From Arenibacter sp965652575 (lineage in GTDB: Bacteria; Bacteroidota; Bacteroidia; Flavobacteriales; Flavobacteriaceae), in NCBI GenBank assembly GCA_965652575.1, contig CBFGWQ010000012.1:1-39238 (forward strand): DNA of 39,238 nt. The letters are read 5' to 3'. Each line of letters begins with the position of its first letter. Position 1 is the stretch's first letter. Positions 17,717 to 25,987 of this stretch are shown here, piece after piece. A program made the position numbers and the translations under genes. Below the pieces are notes generated by a model that ran no database searches, was not told where the DNA came from, and saw only the letters and a list, made by a program, of their open reading frames with translations.

Positions 17717-18823
17717 CTATATCTTAAAATAAATCTTTTTCTGATCCAAAAAATAGGTAATATACCAAAACATAAAGAGTACAACCAAAGAATTTATGAC
17801 CAATATTAATCCTTCCTGTACCCCCAAGGGAGCCAATATCCCCTTGGTAAAAATAAGGCCAAAACCCCTAAACCATTGTGCTCCCACGGTTTCTGCAAAC
17901 AGATAAATAAATATGGAATTGGTTCCTACTACGGCAAAAATATTCAACCATTTATTTTTATGCCCTTTGATATCTATCCACCAATAGAACAAAGCCAGGG
18001 CCAGCAGGGCCCACCCCCCTGATGCCAATGTAAACGAGGTAGTCGCTATTCGTTTAATAATGGGCGTTATTCCCAAAAGATCCATCCCATAACCCAATAG
18101 AAGCAAAGCAGCTCCCCACATTAATAGGGAATTCAATTTCTTTTTTGCAGTATTATCGGTAAGCAATAATTGCCCACAAATTACACCCATTACCGTGTGT
18201 ACCGCGGTAGGTAAAAAGTTGATGAACACCCATCCCCCACCGTTAATTTTACCCATTACCAACATATCTACCCAAGACCCAAAACTCTGCCCCTTGTTAT
18301 ATGGATCCTGTGGGTTGTAAACCCTATAAAGAATCTCGGTGAGTATCAAAATTCCCAGGCAAATTAAAATCTGTGTACGGTGTGGTAGATTCATTATGAC
18401 ATAGGCAATCAGAATAGTAAAGGCCAATTGAACCAAAACGTTCCAGAGTTCCCAAACCAATGCCTTGCTGTATACGCAGTGTAGCAATACTCCGAAACTA
18501 AAAAGCAAAAAGCATCTTCTAAGGATATGCTTGGTTACCGACTCTCTTGTTCCGGTAGCTAAGCGTTTTCTTAACGAAAATGGCATGGCCACCCCCACGA
18601 TGAACATAAAAAAGGGTTGTATTAGGTCCCAAAACCGCAAGCCGTTCCATGAATGATGGTGCAACTGTTCCGCCAACGGATGTAAAACACTGTTGTTTTC
18701 TGCATAATCCCCGAAACTACCATGAAATCCGGCCGCCTCGGCAATTAGTAAAAACATGGTCAATCCGCGAAAAACATCCAGGGAAAATAGCCTTTTGGAA
18801 AGGTTGGTCGATTCATTTGTCAT
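17717..18823 (-). CDS. HGSNAT/NagX-like membrane acyltransferase family protein (DUF5009)
   Basis: A 368-residue polytopic membrane protein. The N-terminal RLFSLDVFRGLTMFLLI and the following WNGLRFWDLIQPFFMFIVGVAMPFSL are the signature of the heparan-alpha-glucosaminide N-acetyltransferase-like / DUF5009 family, with about ten helices in all. Human HGSNAT transfers acetyl groups across the lysosomal membrane to glucosamine ends; bacterial members are linked to amino-sugar use (NagX), but their reaction is mostly unproven. The frame is open to an ATG at 18904; the ATG at 18823 (MTNESTNLSKRLFSLD) is preferred because the family motif starts about ten residues in and the upstream 27 residues look non-homologous. 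The gene is divergent from the SGNH hydrolase gene. Confidence 0.85.
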   Translation of the reverse strand: MTNESTNLSKRLFSLDVFRGLTMFLLIAEAAGFHGSFGDYAENNSVLHPLAEQLHHHSWNGLRFWDLIQPFFMFIVGVAMPFSLRKRLATGTRESVTKHILRRCFLLFSFGVLLHCVYSKALVWELWNVLVQLAFTILIAYVIMNLPHRTQILICLGILILTEILYRVYNPQDPYNKGQSFGSWVDMLVMGKINGGGWVFINFLPTAVHTVMGVICGQLLLTDNTAKKKLNSLLMWGAALLLLGYGMDLLGITPIIKRIATTSFTLASGGWALLALALFYWWIDIKGHKNKWLNIFAVVGTNSIFIYLFAETVGAQWFRGFGLIFTKGILAPLGVQEGLILVINSLVVLFMFWYITYFLDQKKIYFKI

Positions 18824-19029
18824 TTTTATTGGTGGTTGATTATTTGGTAAGAACAATGTAGTGATTTTCTTTAGACATTCATAAAATATTATAGATGATG
18901 GCAAATTTTCAACCCCCTTATAATGGACAACTACATTTTCATTAAGCTATAAGTTTCTAGCTTATGATAGTCCAAACATTCCCCTTCTATATTTTTTTAA
19001 TTATTTTTCACTTTTGAAACCATTAAAGC

Positions 19030-19689
19030 ATGAAAAACAAATTATACTTCCTCATAGCCATATGTATTTTTCTTTGTCTGGCATACAAACCCAAAGAACC
19101 CAAAATATTGATCATAGGCGATTCCATTTCCATAGGCTATTTTCCTGAGGTAAAAGAAGCACTGGCCGCTAGGGCAATAGTAATGCATAATCCCGGAAAC
19201 GCTCAACATACAGGAACGGGACTGGAAAAAATCAAGGATTGGATAGGTAAGGAAGATTGGGATATTATCCAGATCAATTGGGGATTATGGGATCTTTGTT
19301 ACAGGCATCCAAATTCCAAAGTCTATGGAAAAAGGGATAAAATCAATGGTACCATAACCTATGATCTGCAAGCCTATAAACAAAATCTGGAAGAATTGGT
19401 ACGTATCCTCAAATCCAATACCTCTGCCAAATTGATATTTGTAACCACTACCTATGTTCCGGTCAATGAGGCAGGTAGATTTTCTGAAGATGTGGTCAAA
19501 TACAATGCGGTTGCAAAATCCGTAATGAAAAAAAATGGGGTTATTATCAACGATATCTACAAAAAATCCATTGACATCCACCACAAAAATGGTTTGGGAG
19601 ACAAGGATGTACATTATAACAAGGAAGGATATAAAGATCTTAGCGAACTAATTGTTCCCGTACTGAATAAAACCCTGAAAAAGTTATAA
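19030..19689 (+). CDS. SGNH/GDSL hydrolase, exported
   Basis: A 219-residue SGNH-fold esterase. A hydrophobic N-terminus (residues 4-18) looks like a signal peptide. Block I is ILIIGDSISIGYF with catalytic S32; the Gly block is HNPGNAQHTGTG; the Asn block is altered to INWGLWDL in place of GxND; block V is DVHYNKEGY with the catalytic Asp and His. SGNH enzymes remove acetyl or acyl groups from carbohydrates and lipids. The sugar-related neighbours make a carbohydrate deacetylase possible, but this is inference. A 173-nt gap separates it from the PQQ dehydrogenase gene, so it may or may not share its transcript. Confidence 0.87.
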   Translation: MKNKLYFLIAICIFLCLAYKPKEPKILIIGDSISIGYFPEVKEALAARAIVMHNPGNAQHTGTGLEKIKDWIGKEDWDIIQINWGLWDLCYRHPNSKVYGKRDKINGTITYDLQAYKQNLEELVRILKSNTSAKLIFVTTTYVPVNEAGRFSEDVVKYNAVAKSVMKKNGVIINDIYKKSIDIHHKNGLGDKDVHYNKEGYKDLSELIVPVLNKTLKKL

Positions 19690-19862
19690 CGTAAAAAAAA
19701 TAGTCCTTCTCCAAACCCCGAATCACTGAACTTTATGGATTTTGTATCCAAATGGACAAGACCGACCGTTTTCTTCACCAAAATATTAAGATTATGGAAC
19801 AACAAAGAAATAATGCCCTAGTTCTTAAAAATTAATTAATTTAAGCGATAAAACCAGCAACG

Positions 19863-21986
19863 ATGTCGCTTAATACCACAAAGCATTTATCACTTATAAG
19901 CATAGCGGCCATTTTTTTTATAAGTTGTACCCTGGATAATTCCGCCAAAACCAACTCCAACAAATACACAACCTGGACCTCCTATCTAGGTGGCCCCGAT
20001 CGCAACCATTACTCCACCTTATCACAAATTACCTTGGACAATGTAACCCAACTTAAATTGGCCTGGTCCTATTCTGCCCCCGATAGTGGTCAAATGCAAA
20101 TGAACCCTATAATAGTGGACACCATTTTATACGGGGTTACGGCAGCCTTAAGGGCCGTGGCACTGCATGCCGGAACCGGTCGGGAAATCTGGAGGTTTGG
20201 AAGTTCACTAGAGCTTACAAATTCTACAAGTAGGGGCGTTACTTATTGGACAAAAGGTAATGACAAGCGTATACTGTTCTCCCGGGGATCCCATCTTTTT
20301 GCCTTAAATGCCATAACGGGAGCACCTATTCCTTCTTTCGGGGAAAATGGAAAAATTGATCTCCACTCCGGATTACCGCCCAGTGCAAGGGATAAATTTG
20401 TCGTTTCGAACACGCCTGGAACCATTTACAAGGATTTAATTATAATGCCTATCCGGCTTTCGGAAAGTAGTGGTGCCGCACCTGGTGATATCATGGCGTT
20501 TAACGTAATAACAGGCAAATTGGAATGGGCCTTCCATACCATTCCATATCCCGGAGAGCCCGGTAATGAAACATGGGAAGACCCGGACAGCTATAAAAGC
20601 GATATTGTTGGTGCCGCCAACAATTGGGCCGGTATGTCCCTGGATGAAGAAACGGGAATCCTATACGTACCAACAGGGTCCGCTGCCCCTGATTTTTATG
20701 GAGGCCAAAGAAAGGGGAGCAATCTTTATGCCAATACCCTACTGGCCATGAACGCACAAACAGGAAAACAGATATGGCATTATCAATTTACCCACCATGA
20801 CCTTTGGGATAGAGATCCGCCGGCACCTCCCAACCTTTTGACCATTAACAGAAAGGGACAAAAAATTCCAGCAGTGGCACAAGTTACCAAGCAGGGATAT
20901 GTATTTCTTTTCAACAGGGCCACAGGAGAGCCTTTGTTTGATATTGAGGAAATACCGGTACCTCCATCCACTTTAGAAGGAGAAAAAACATGGGCAACCC
21001 AACCTTTTCCCACCGTGCCCAAGCCTTTTGCAAGACAATCCAATTTATTGACCTACAAAGACCTTAGTCCGTACGCCGAAAACAAAGAGGAATTATTGGC
21101 ACTTTTTAATAAAGCGGACAAAAGAATCTATGCCCCTCCAAGTCTTGATCCGGTACTTCTTCTTCCCGGATACGATGGAGCAGCGGAATGGGGCGGTGCC
21201 GCTGCCGATCCGGAAGATGGTATTTTGTACGTAAATTCCAATGAAATGGCCTGGTTTCTTCAAATGGAAAAAGACACCCTGAACACAAGCTTGGCTCCAG
21301 GGAAAAACGCCTATAACAAATATTGCGTTGTATGCCATCAAAAAGACCGTAAGGGCAATGTAGCCAGTGGATATCCTTCTTTATTAAACCTTAAATCCAA
21401 TTATAGGAAAGAGGCAGTTGCCCTGACCATAAAAGAGGGAAAAGGTATGATGCCAGGTTTTCCCCAAATTGAAAAAACGGAAATAAAAGGCCTGATACAA
21501 TTTTTATATGGGGAAGAAACAGCACATATAATTACGGAAAATAAAACCAATCCTATAAAAACGACCTATAGACACACCGGATATAAAAAGTTCTTGGATA
21601 GCAATGGGCTGCCTGCCATATCACCACCATGGGGTACATTACACGCAATAGACCTAAATACAGGAGATTACCTATGGTCCATCCCCTTCGGGGAAACATT
21701 GGCCCTGAAAGAAAAAGGATTTCCCCGGACAGGTACGGAAAATTATGGAGGAGCAATAATTACCGAAAACGGACTTTTATTTATTGGTGCCACAAAAGAT
21801 GGGTATTTTAGAGCTTTTAATAAAAAAAACGGCAAACTACTTTGGGAATATAAACTTCCCGCTGCAGCATTTGCAACGCCTGCCACCTATGAAATAAACG
21901 GCAAGCAGTATATTGCCATTGCTTGTGGTGGCGAAAAATTGGGAACCGAAAAAGGCAACAAGATTATTGCCTTCTCACTGGAATAA
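19863..21986 (+). CDS. PQQ-dependent aldose dehydrogenase (quinoprotein) with inserted heme c domain, lipoprotein
   Basis: A 707-residue quinoprotein. The lipobox FFISC places it in the periplasm as a lipoprotein. The eight-bladed PQQ propeller starts at about residue 35 (WTSYLGGPDRNHYSTLSQI, DNVTQLKLAWSY) and ends at about 700 (TPATYEINGKQYIAIACGG, KLGTEKGNKIIAFSL), as in glucose/quinate-type dehydrogenases. Within the propeller, at about 475-545, is a cytochrome c domain: CVVCH (C488, C491, H492) binds heme, and a Met of GMMPGFP (529 or 530) is the likely sixth ligand. The enzyme should oxidise an aldose to its lactone and pass electrons from PQQH2 through its own heme to the respiratory chain. 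The sugar is not known; glucose or galactose fits the downstream genes. No PQQ synthesis genes are in the window, so the cofactor may be scavenged or made elsewhere. Confidence 0.9.
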   Translation: MSLNTTKHLSLISIAAIFFISCTLDNSAKTNSNKYTTWTSYLGGPDRNHYSTLSQITLDNVTQLKLAWSYSAPDSGQMQMNPIIVDTILYGVTAALRAVALHAGTGREIWRFGSSLELTNSTSRGVTYWTKGNDKRILFSRGSHLFALNAITGAPIPSFGENGKIDLHSGLPPSARDKFVVSNTPGTIYKDLIIMPIRLSESSGAAPGDIMAFNVITGKLEWAFHTIPYPGEPGNETWEDPDSYKSDIVGAANNWAGMSLDEETGILYVPTGSAAPDFYGGQRKGSNLYANTLLAMNAQTGKQIWHYQFTHHDLWDRDPPAPPNLLTINRKGQKIPAVAQVTKQGYVFLFNRATGEPLFDIEEIPVPPSTLEGEKTWATQPFPTVPKPFARQSNLLTYKDLSPYAENKEELLALFNKADKRIYAPPSLDPVLLLPGYDGAAEWGGAAADPEDGILYVNSNEMAWFLQMEKDTLNTSLAPGKNAYNKYCVVCHQKDRKGNVASGYPSLLNLKSNYRKEAVALTIKEGKGMMPGFPQIEKTEIKGLIQFLYGEETAHIITENKTNPIKTTYRHTGYKKFLDSNGLPAISPPWGTLHAIDLNTGDYLWSIPFGETLALKEKGFPRTGTENYGGAIITENGLLFIGATKDGYFRAFNKKNGKLLWEYKLPAAAFATPATYEINGKQYIAIACGGEKLGTEKGNKIIAFSLE

Positions 21987-22014
21987 AAAATTGAGCAATT
22001 TATACAATAAGAAA

Positions 22015-23076
22015 ATGAGCAAACTAAAAACCCTTGTCGTAGGTTGTGGAAATATGGGTGTTTCCCATGCCAGAGCCTATCATCAACTTACCGAATTTGA
22101 AATAGTAGGCCTGATAAGCCGCAAACCGGAAAGCAGGGAAAAGTTATCCAAGGAATTGGGAGGATTGCCTACTTACGCCAACTTTGATACCGCCCTACGC
22201 GAAACCAAACCGGATGTGGTATCCATAAACACCTATCCGGACACCCATGCCGGTTATGTTAGAAAAAGTTTAAACGCAGGAGCGCACGTATTTATAGAGA
22301 AACCCCTTGCCCTGACGGTAGAAGAAGCTGAGGAACTCGTGGCCTTGGCCCAGGAAAAAAACAGAAAAATGGTCGTTGGCTATATTCTTAGGGTACATCC
22401 GTCCTGGACCAAGTTCGTGGAAATTGCCCGTACCCTTGGCAAGCCCTTGGTAATGCGTATGAACTTAAACCAACAAAGTTCCGGGGACAAATGGTATACC
22501 CATAAACAATTAATGAATTCCATGTCGCCCATAGTGGATTGCGGTGTTCATTACGTAGATATTATGTGTTTAATGACCCAATCCATTCCCATTAGCGTCA
22601 GTGCCATTGGCGCCAATTTGAGCAAAGAAATAGATGACAAAATGTACAACTATGGTCAATTGCAGGTACGTTTTAAAGACGGTTCCGTAGGTTGGTACGA
22701 AGCCGGATGGGGACCCATGATGAGTGAAACCGCCGTATTTATCAAGGATGTTATTGGCCCAAAGGGAGCTGTTTCCATTTCGGACAAACCCAAGGACAGT
22801 TCCCAGGATATAGAGGGACATACAAAAACGGGCAGTCTACAACTTCATTACAGCAAATTGGACGAAAAAGGGAATTTTATAAAAAAAGACGACTTTATCA
22901 AAACGGAAGATGAACCGGATCATGACGGACTTTGTCTATTGGAACAGAAATATTTGTTGAACGCCATTAAGAACGATGTTGATCTGTCATCCCATTTAAC
23001 GGATGCCATTAATAGTCTAAAAATAGTACTGGCAGCCGATGAATCCGTAAGAACCGGACAAACTGTTATACTTTAG
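22015..23076 (+). CDS. Gfo/Idh/MocA-family NAD(P)-dependent oxidoreductase
   Basis: A 353-residue cytoplasmic dehydrogenase. The dinucleotide-binding motif is LVVGCGNMGVSHARAY at residues 5-20, and the family EKP motif is in HVFIEKPLALTVEEAEE. The C-terminal alpha/beta domain contains the conserved DCGVHYVDIM (Asp and His of the active site). Members oxidise or reduce sugars, inositols and related compounds with NAD(P). The frame is open 34 codons upstream into the PQQ gene; the ATG at 22015 is chosen because MSKLKTLVVGCGNMG starts the fold directly and lies 28 nt after the previous stop. Its place between the dehydrogenase and dehydratase genes suggests a sugar or sugar-acid substrate. Confidence 0.9.
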   Translation: MSKLKTLVVGCGNMGVSHARAYHQLTEFEIVGLISRKPESREKLSKELGGLPTYANFDTALRETKPDVVSINTYPDTHAGYVRKSLNAGAHVFIEKPLALTVEEAEELVALAQEKNRKMVVGYILRVHPSWTKFVEIARTLGKPLVMRMNLNQQSSGDKWYTHKQLMNSMSPIVDCGVHYVDIMCLMTQSIPISVSAIGANLSKEIDDKMYNYGQLQVRFKDGSVGWYEAGWGPMMSETAVFIKDVIGPKGAVSISDKPKDSSQDIEGHTKTGSLQLHYSKLDEKGNFIKKDDFIKTEDEPDHDGLCLLEQKYLLNAIKNDVDLSSHLTDAINSLKIVLAADESVRTGQTVIL

Positions 23077-23103
23077 TTTGGATTGTTTAAAAATTCCGAG
23101 ATT

Positions 23104-23341
23104 CTTAGAAACTGATTAAATTTTGTTTTTGGAATATTTTATAGTGTATTTTTTCATCAGGCGAAGGTATTTTAATCCCGATAGCTATCGGGAGCATAGC
23201 CATAGCTACGGACCGAAAAATAGCTGAAGCATGGTAGGACCGAACGTTAAGAAAACAGCTGGTAGCTGATTTTAGTGAAGGGGCCAGCTGGCGTAAGGGT
23301 AGCTAAAAGAACCAAAGGATAATAATTAAACAGTTTCTTAA
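23104..23341. mobile_element. MITE-like element, copy A
   Basis: The ends are inverted repeats: the left end starts CTTAGAAACTGATTAA and the right end, reversed, reads TTAAGAAACTGTTTAA. The middle holds the exact palindrome TCCCGATAGCTATCGGGA (23176-23193) and a second hairpin (CAGCTGG 23256-23262 / CCAGCTG 23284-23290). A shorter copy with the same ends and palindrome is at 33071-33253. There is no open frame inside. It lies 28 nt after the stop of the oxidoreductase gene, in the middle of the sugar-acid cluster, and could form a stable RNA structure in the transcript. Confidence 0.78.
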
Positions 23342-23430
23342 TATTCATAACATTTAGTTATATTTATTTTCCTTTAGTTTAAAAATTTAAAAAACCATAT
23401 AAATACCGCCAATAAAAAACAGTTAATAGT

Positions 23431-23442
23431 CCCTAAATAGGG
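23431..23442. promoter_or_regulatory. Small dyad upstream of the galactonate dehydratase gene
   Basis: CCCTAAATAGGG forms a 5-bp inverted repeat 22 nt before the dgoD start. It is placed where an operator could sit, but no regulator gene is nearby and the site is short. Confidence 0.2.
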
Positions 23443-23463
23443 TGAAGCATTTGTATATACGTT

Positions 23464-24624
23464 ATGAAGGAACAACTTATTATTGAAAAAATTGAACTTT
23501 ATAAAGTACCCCCCAGGTGGCTTTTTCTCAAGGTAACCACCAGGGAAGGTATTATTGGCTGGGGCGAACCCGTAGTGGAAGGTAAGGCAGATACGGTGGC
23601 CGCCTGCGTAATGGAACTTCAACAATATATCATTGGAAAATCGGCCGAAAATATAGAAGACCTATGGCAAATACTCTATAGGGGCGGATTTTATAGGGGG
23701 GGCCCCATCCTTATGAGCGCCATTTCCGGTATTGATCAGGCATTATGGGATATAAAGGGAAAATTTCTTGGTGTTCCTGTCTACAATTTATTGGGAGGGG
23801 CAGTACGCCAAAGAATGAAAATGTACTGCTGGATCGGCGGAGATCATCCAGAGGTGCTGTTGGAACAGGCACATGAAAAGGTAAAAGCCGGTTTTCAAGC
23901 GGTAAAAATGAACGCTACCGGGGGCATGGACTGGATTGCTACCTTGAAGGACGTGAAAAAGGTATCCAACAACATTAGATTATTGAGGGAAGAATTTGGG
24001 ACTGAGTTGGACATAGGACTCGATTTTCATGGCCGTGTACACAAAGGCATGGTAAAAAGGCTTATAGATGAGCTTGCCCCATATGAACCTATGTTTATCG
24101 AAGAACCGGTACTTAGCGAAAACAATGACGCACTAAAGCATATCTATGCCTACACCAGTATCCCCATTGCCACTGGGGAACGGATGTTCTCCCGCTGGGA
24201 CTTTAAGAAAATTCTGGAAGAAGGGGTGGTAGATATCATTCAACCGGATCTTAGTCATGCCGGAGGCATTTCCGAAGTAAGGCGAATTGCAACTTTGGCC
24301 GAAGCCTATGATGTAGCCTTGGCCCCCCATTGTCCGTTGGGACCCATATCCCTGGCTTCGGCATTGCATATCGATTTTGTTTCGGCCAATGCCTTTATTC
24401 AGGAAAACAGTATTGGAATCCATTATAATCAAGGTTTTGACCTATTGGACTATGTCCTTAATCCTGAAATTTTTGATATCAAGGATGGATATATCGATCT
24501 CTTTCAAAAACCCGGTCTAGGCATTGAAATGAATGAAGAAAAATTAAGGGAAGGCCAGAAAATTGGCCATAATTGGTCCAATCCTATATGGCGGGGACCC
24601 GATGGAAACTTTAACGAGTGGTAA
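23464..24624 (+). CDS. dgoD: D-galactonate dehydratase (mandelate racemase subgroup, enolase superfamily)
   Basis: A 386-residue cytoplasmic enzyme that dehydrates D-galactonate to 2-dehydro-3-deoxy-D-galactonate with Mg2+. The sequence follows E. coli DgoD closely along its length: VPPRWLFLKV, GWGEPVVEG, YRGGFYRGGPILMSAI, LDFHGRV, MFIEEPVL, ATGERMFSRWDFK, QPDLSHAGGI, APHCPLGP and a C-terminus of the NPxWR type ending in EW. The catalytic set is present: metal ligands D187, E213 and E239, bases H189 and H289, each offset by four from the E. coli numbering. A gluconate or other aldonate specificity cannot be excluded. It leads the dgoD-gntP-gluconolactonase block and is separated from the upstream oxidoreductase by a MITE-like element and 120 nt of AT-rich DNA, so it may have its own promoter. 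Confidence 0.95.
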   Translation: MKEQLIIEKIELYKVPPRWLFLKVTTREGIIGWGEPVVEGKADTVAACVMELQQYIIGKSAENIEDLWQILYRGGFYRGGPILMSAISGIDQALWDIKGKFLGVPVYNLLGGAVRQRMKMYCWIGGDHPEVLLEQAHEKVKAGFQAVKMNATGGMDWIATLKDVKKVSNNIRLLREEFGTELDIGLDFHGRVHKGMVKRLIDELAPYEPMFIEEPVLSENNDALKHIYAYTSIPIATGERMFSRWDFKKILEEGVVDIIQPDLSHAGGISEVRRIATLAEAYDVALAPHCPLGPISLASALHIDFVSANAFIQENSIGIHYNQGFDLLDYVLNPEIFDIKDGYIDLFQKPGLGIEMNEEKLREGQKIGHNWSNPIWRGPDGNFNEW

Positions 24625-24663
24625 AATAATAACCGAAAAGTACCAATAATCAACCAAAAAAGC

Positions 24664-25986
24664 ATGAACTACCTTATCGCCTTAGTACTTTCCCTTGCCC
24701 TATTGATCATAGGAATCATTAAAATTAAGGTACATCCCTTTTTTGTTCTCCTTTTTTCTGCCATAGCCTACGGTTTTATGACAGGAATGGATATAGAAAC
24801 TATAATTGGTTCCATAAATAATGGATTTGGGGATATTATGGGTAAAATAGGACTTATAATCTTGTTTGGGGTTACCATAGGCAAGGTTTTGGAAAAATCC
24901 GGAGGCGCCTTTGTCATAGCTTCCAGAATTTTAAAGCTTATAGGAGCCAAATCCATTCATTTGGCTATGTTGCTCACCGGTTATATCCTTTCCATACCTG
25001 TATTTGCGGATAGTGCACTGCTCATAATGAACCCTTTGAACAAGGTACTCTCCTCCAAGGCCGGCGTATCCTTTGCAGGTACCACTGCTGCCCTGGCACT
25101 AGGGTTGACCGCTTCGCATACCATGGTACCCCCTACCCCGGGACCAATTGCTGCAGCAGGAATTTTAGGGGCGGATTTGGGAAGTGTTATGATATGGGGC
25201 TTGCTGATCAGTAGTATTTCATTGATTACCTGTTATTTCTTTGCCTCCAAATTTGCATCGCGGATCAAAGTTCCCATAACCCTGGAGGCCATCACTGTAC
25301 AACAGGAGCAACCTGCCCTTTGGAAATCTTTATTGGCCATAGTAATTCCTATTGTACTCATTATATTGAAGTCCGTCATGGATTATCCGGGATTTACCTT
25401 TGAACCTTCCCCGTTCAAGACCATTATATCATTCTTGGGCACGCCTGTAATTGCGCTTTTGGTAGGCGTGTTATTGACTCTCGTATTGCCCAAAAAATTG
25501 GACGAAAAGATTTTCTCCTCCACAGGTTGGTTTGGAGAATCATTAAGAGAGGCTGCCCCAATAATTTTTATTACCGGGGCAGGAGGAATTTTTGGAAAGA
25601 TGTTACAGAATTCGGGAATAGCAGATACCATTACCTCTGAATTTACAGGAATGGAGCTGGGCCTATTTTTGCCCTTCCTATTGGCTGCCTGTCTAAAGAC
25701 CACCCAGGGCTCATCTACGGTGGCCCTGGTAACTACGGCCTCCATTATAGCCCCGTTAATGCCCGCTCTGGGCCTTAACGACCCCTTTATGGCCACTATG
25801 ACGGTTTTGTCCATTGGTGCAGGGGCTTCCGTGGTATCGCATGTAAACGACAGTTTCTTTTGGGTACTTACGCAACTCACCGGAATGAACGTAAAACAAG
25901 GCTATCAGATCCAATCGGCAGGGACTTTCGTATTGGGTGCTACCGCCATGACGGTTATCACCATTATCGTTAAAATAATGCACTAA
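24664..25986 (+). CDS. GntP-family aldonate (gluconate-type) permease
   Basis: A 440-residue inner-membrane proton symporter of the GntP family. About 12 hydrophobic helices; recognisable family stretches are KIGLIILFGVTIGKVLEKSGGA, GLTASHTMVPPTPGPIAAAG and TTQGSSTVALVTTASI, and the C-terminal GASVVSHVNDSFFWVLTQLTGM is diagnostic. Family members bring gluconate, galactonate-like or other hydroxy acids into the cytoplasm. It starts 39 nt after dgoD and ends 1 nt before the next ATG, so it is firmly in the same operon. The substrate is probably the acid dehydrated by the DgoD next to it. Confidence 0.93.
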   Translation: MNYLIALVLSLALLIIGIIKIKVHPFFVLLFSAIAYGFMTGMDIETIIGSINNGFGDIMGKIGLIILFGVTIGKVLEKSGGAFVIASRILKLIGAKSIHLAMLLTGYILSIPVFADSALLIMNPLNKVLSSKAGVSFAGTTAALALGLTASHTMVPPTPGPIAAAGILGADLGSVMIWGLLISSISLITCYFFASKFASRIKVPITLEAITVQQEQPALWKSLLAIVIPIVLIILKSVMDYPGFTFEPSPFKTIISFLGTPVIALLVGVLLTLVLPKKLDEKIFSSTGWFGESLREAAPIIFITGAGGIFGKMLQNSGIADTITSEFTGMELGLFLPFLLAACLKTTQGSSTVALVTTASIIAPLMPALGLNDPFMATMTVLSIGAGASVVSHVNDSFFWVLTQLTGMNVKQGYQIQSAGTFVLGATAMTVITIIVKIMH

Positions 25987-25987
25987 G

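Noticed and set aside
18943..18964. Hairpin TAAGCTA/TAGCTTA upstream of the SGNH hydrolase
   Set aside because: A 7-bp AT-rich stem with an 8-nt loop in AT-rich DNA is within chance; no T-run and no second copy.
23104..23341. Riboswitch or small RNA gene upstream of dgoD
   Set aside because: The same sequence with the same ends occurs between two unrelated genes at 33071-33253, so a mobile element explains it better than a locus-specific regulator.
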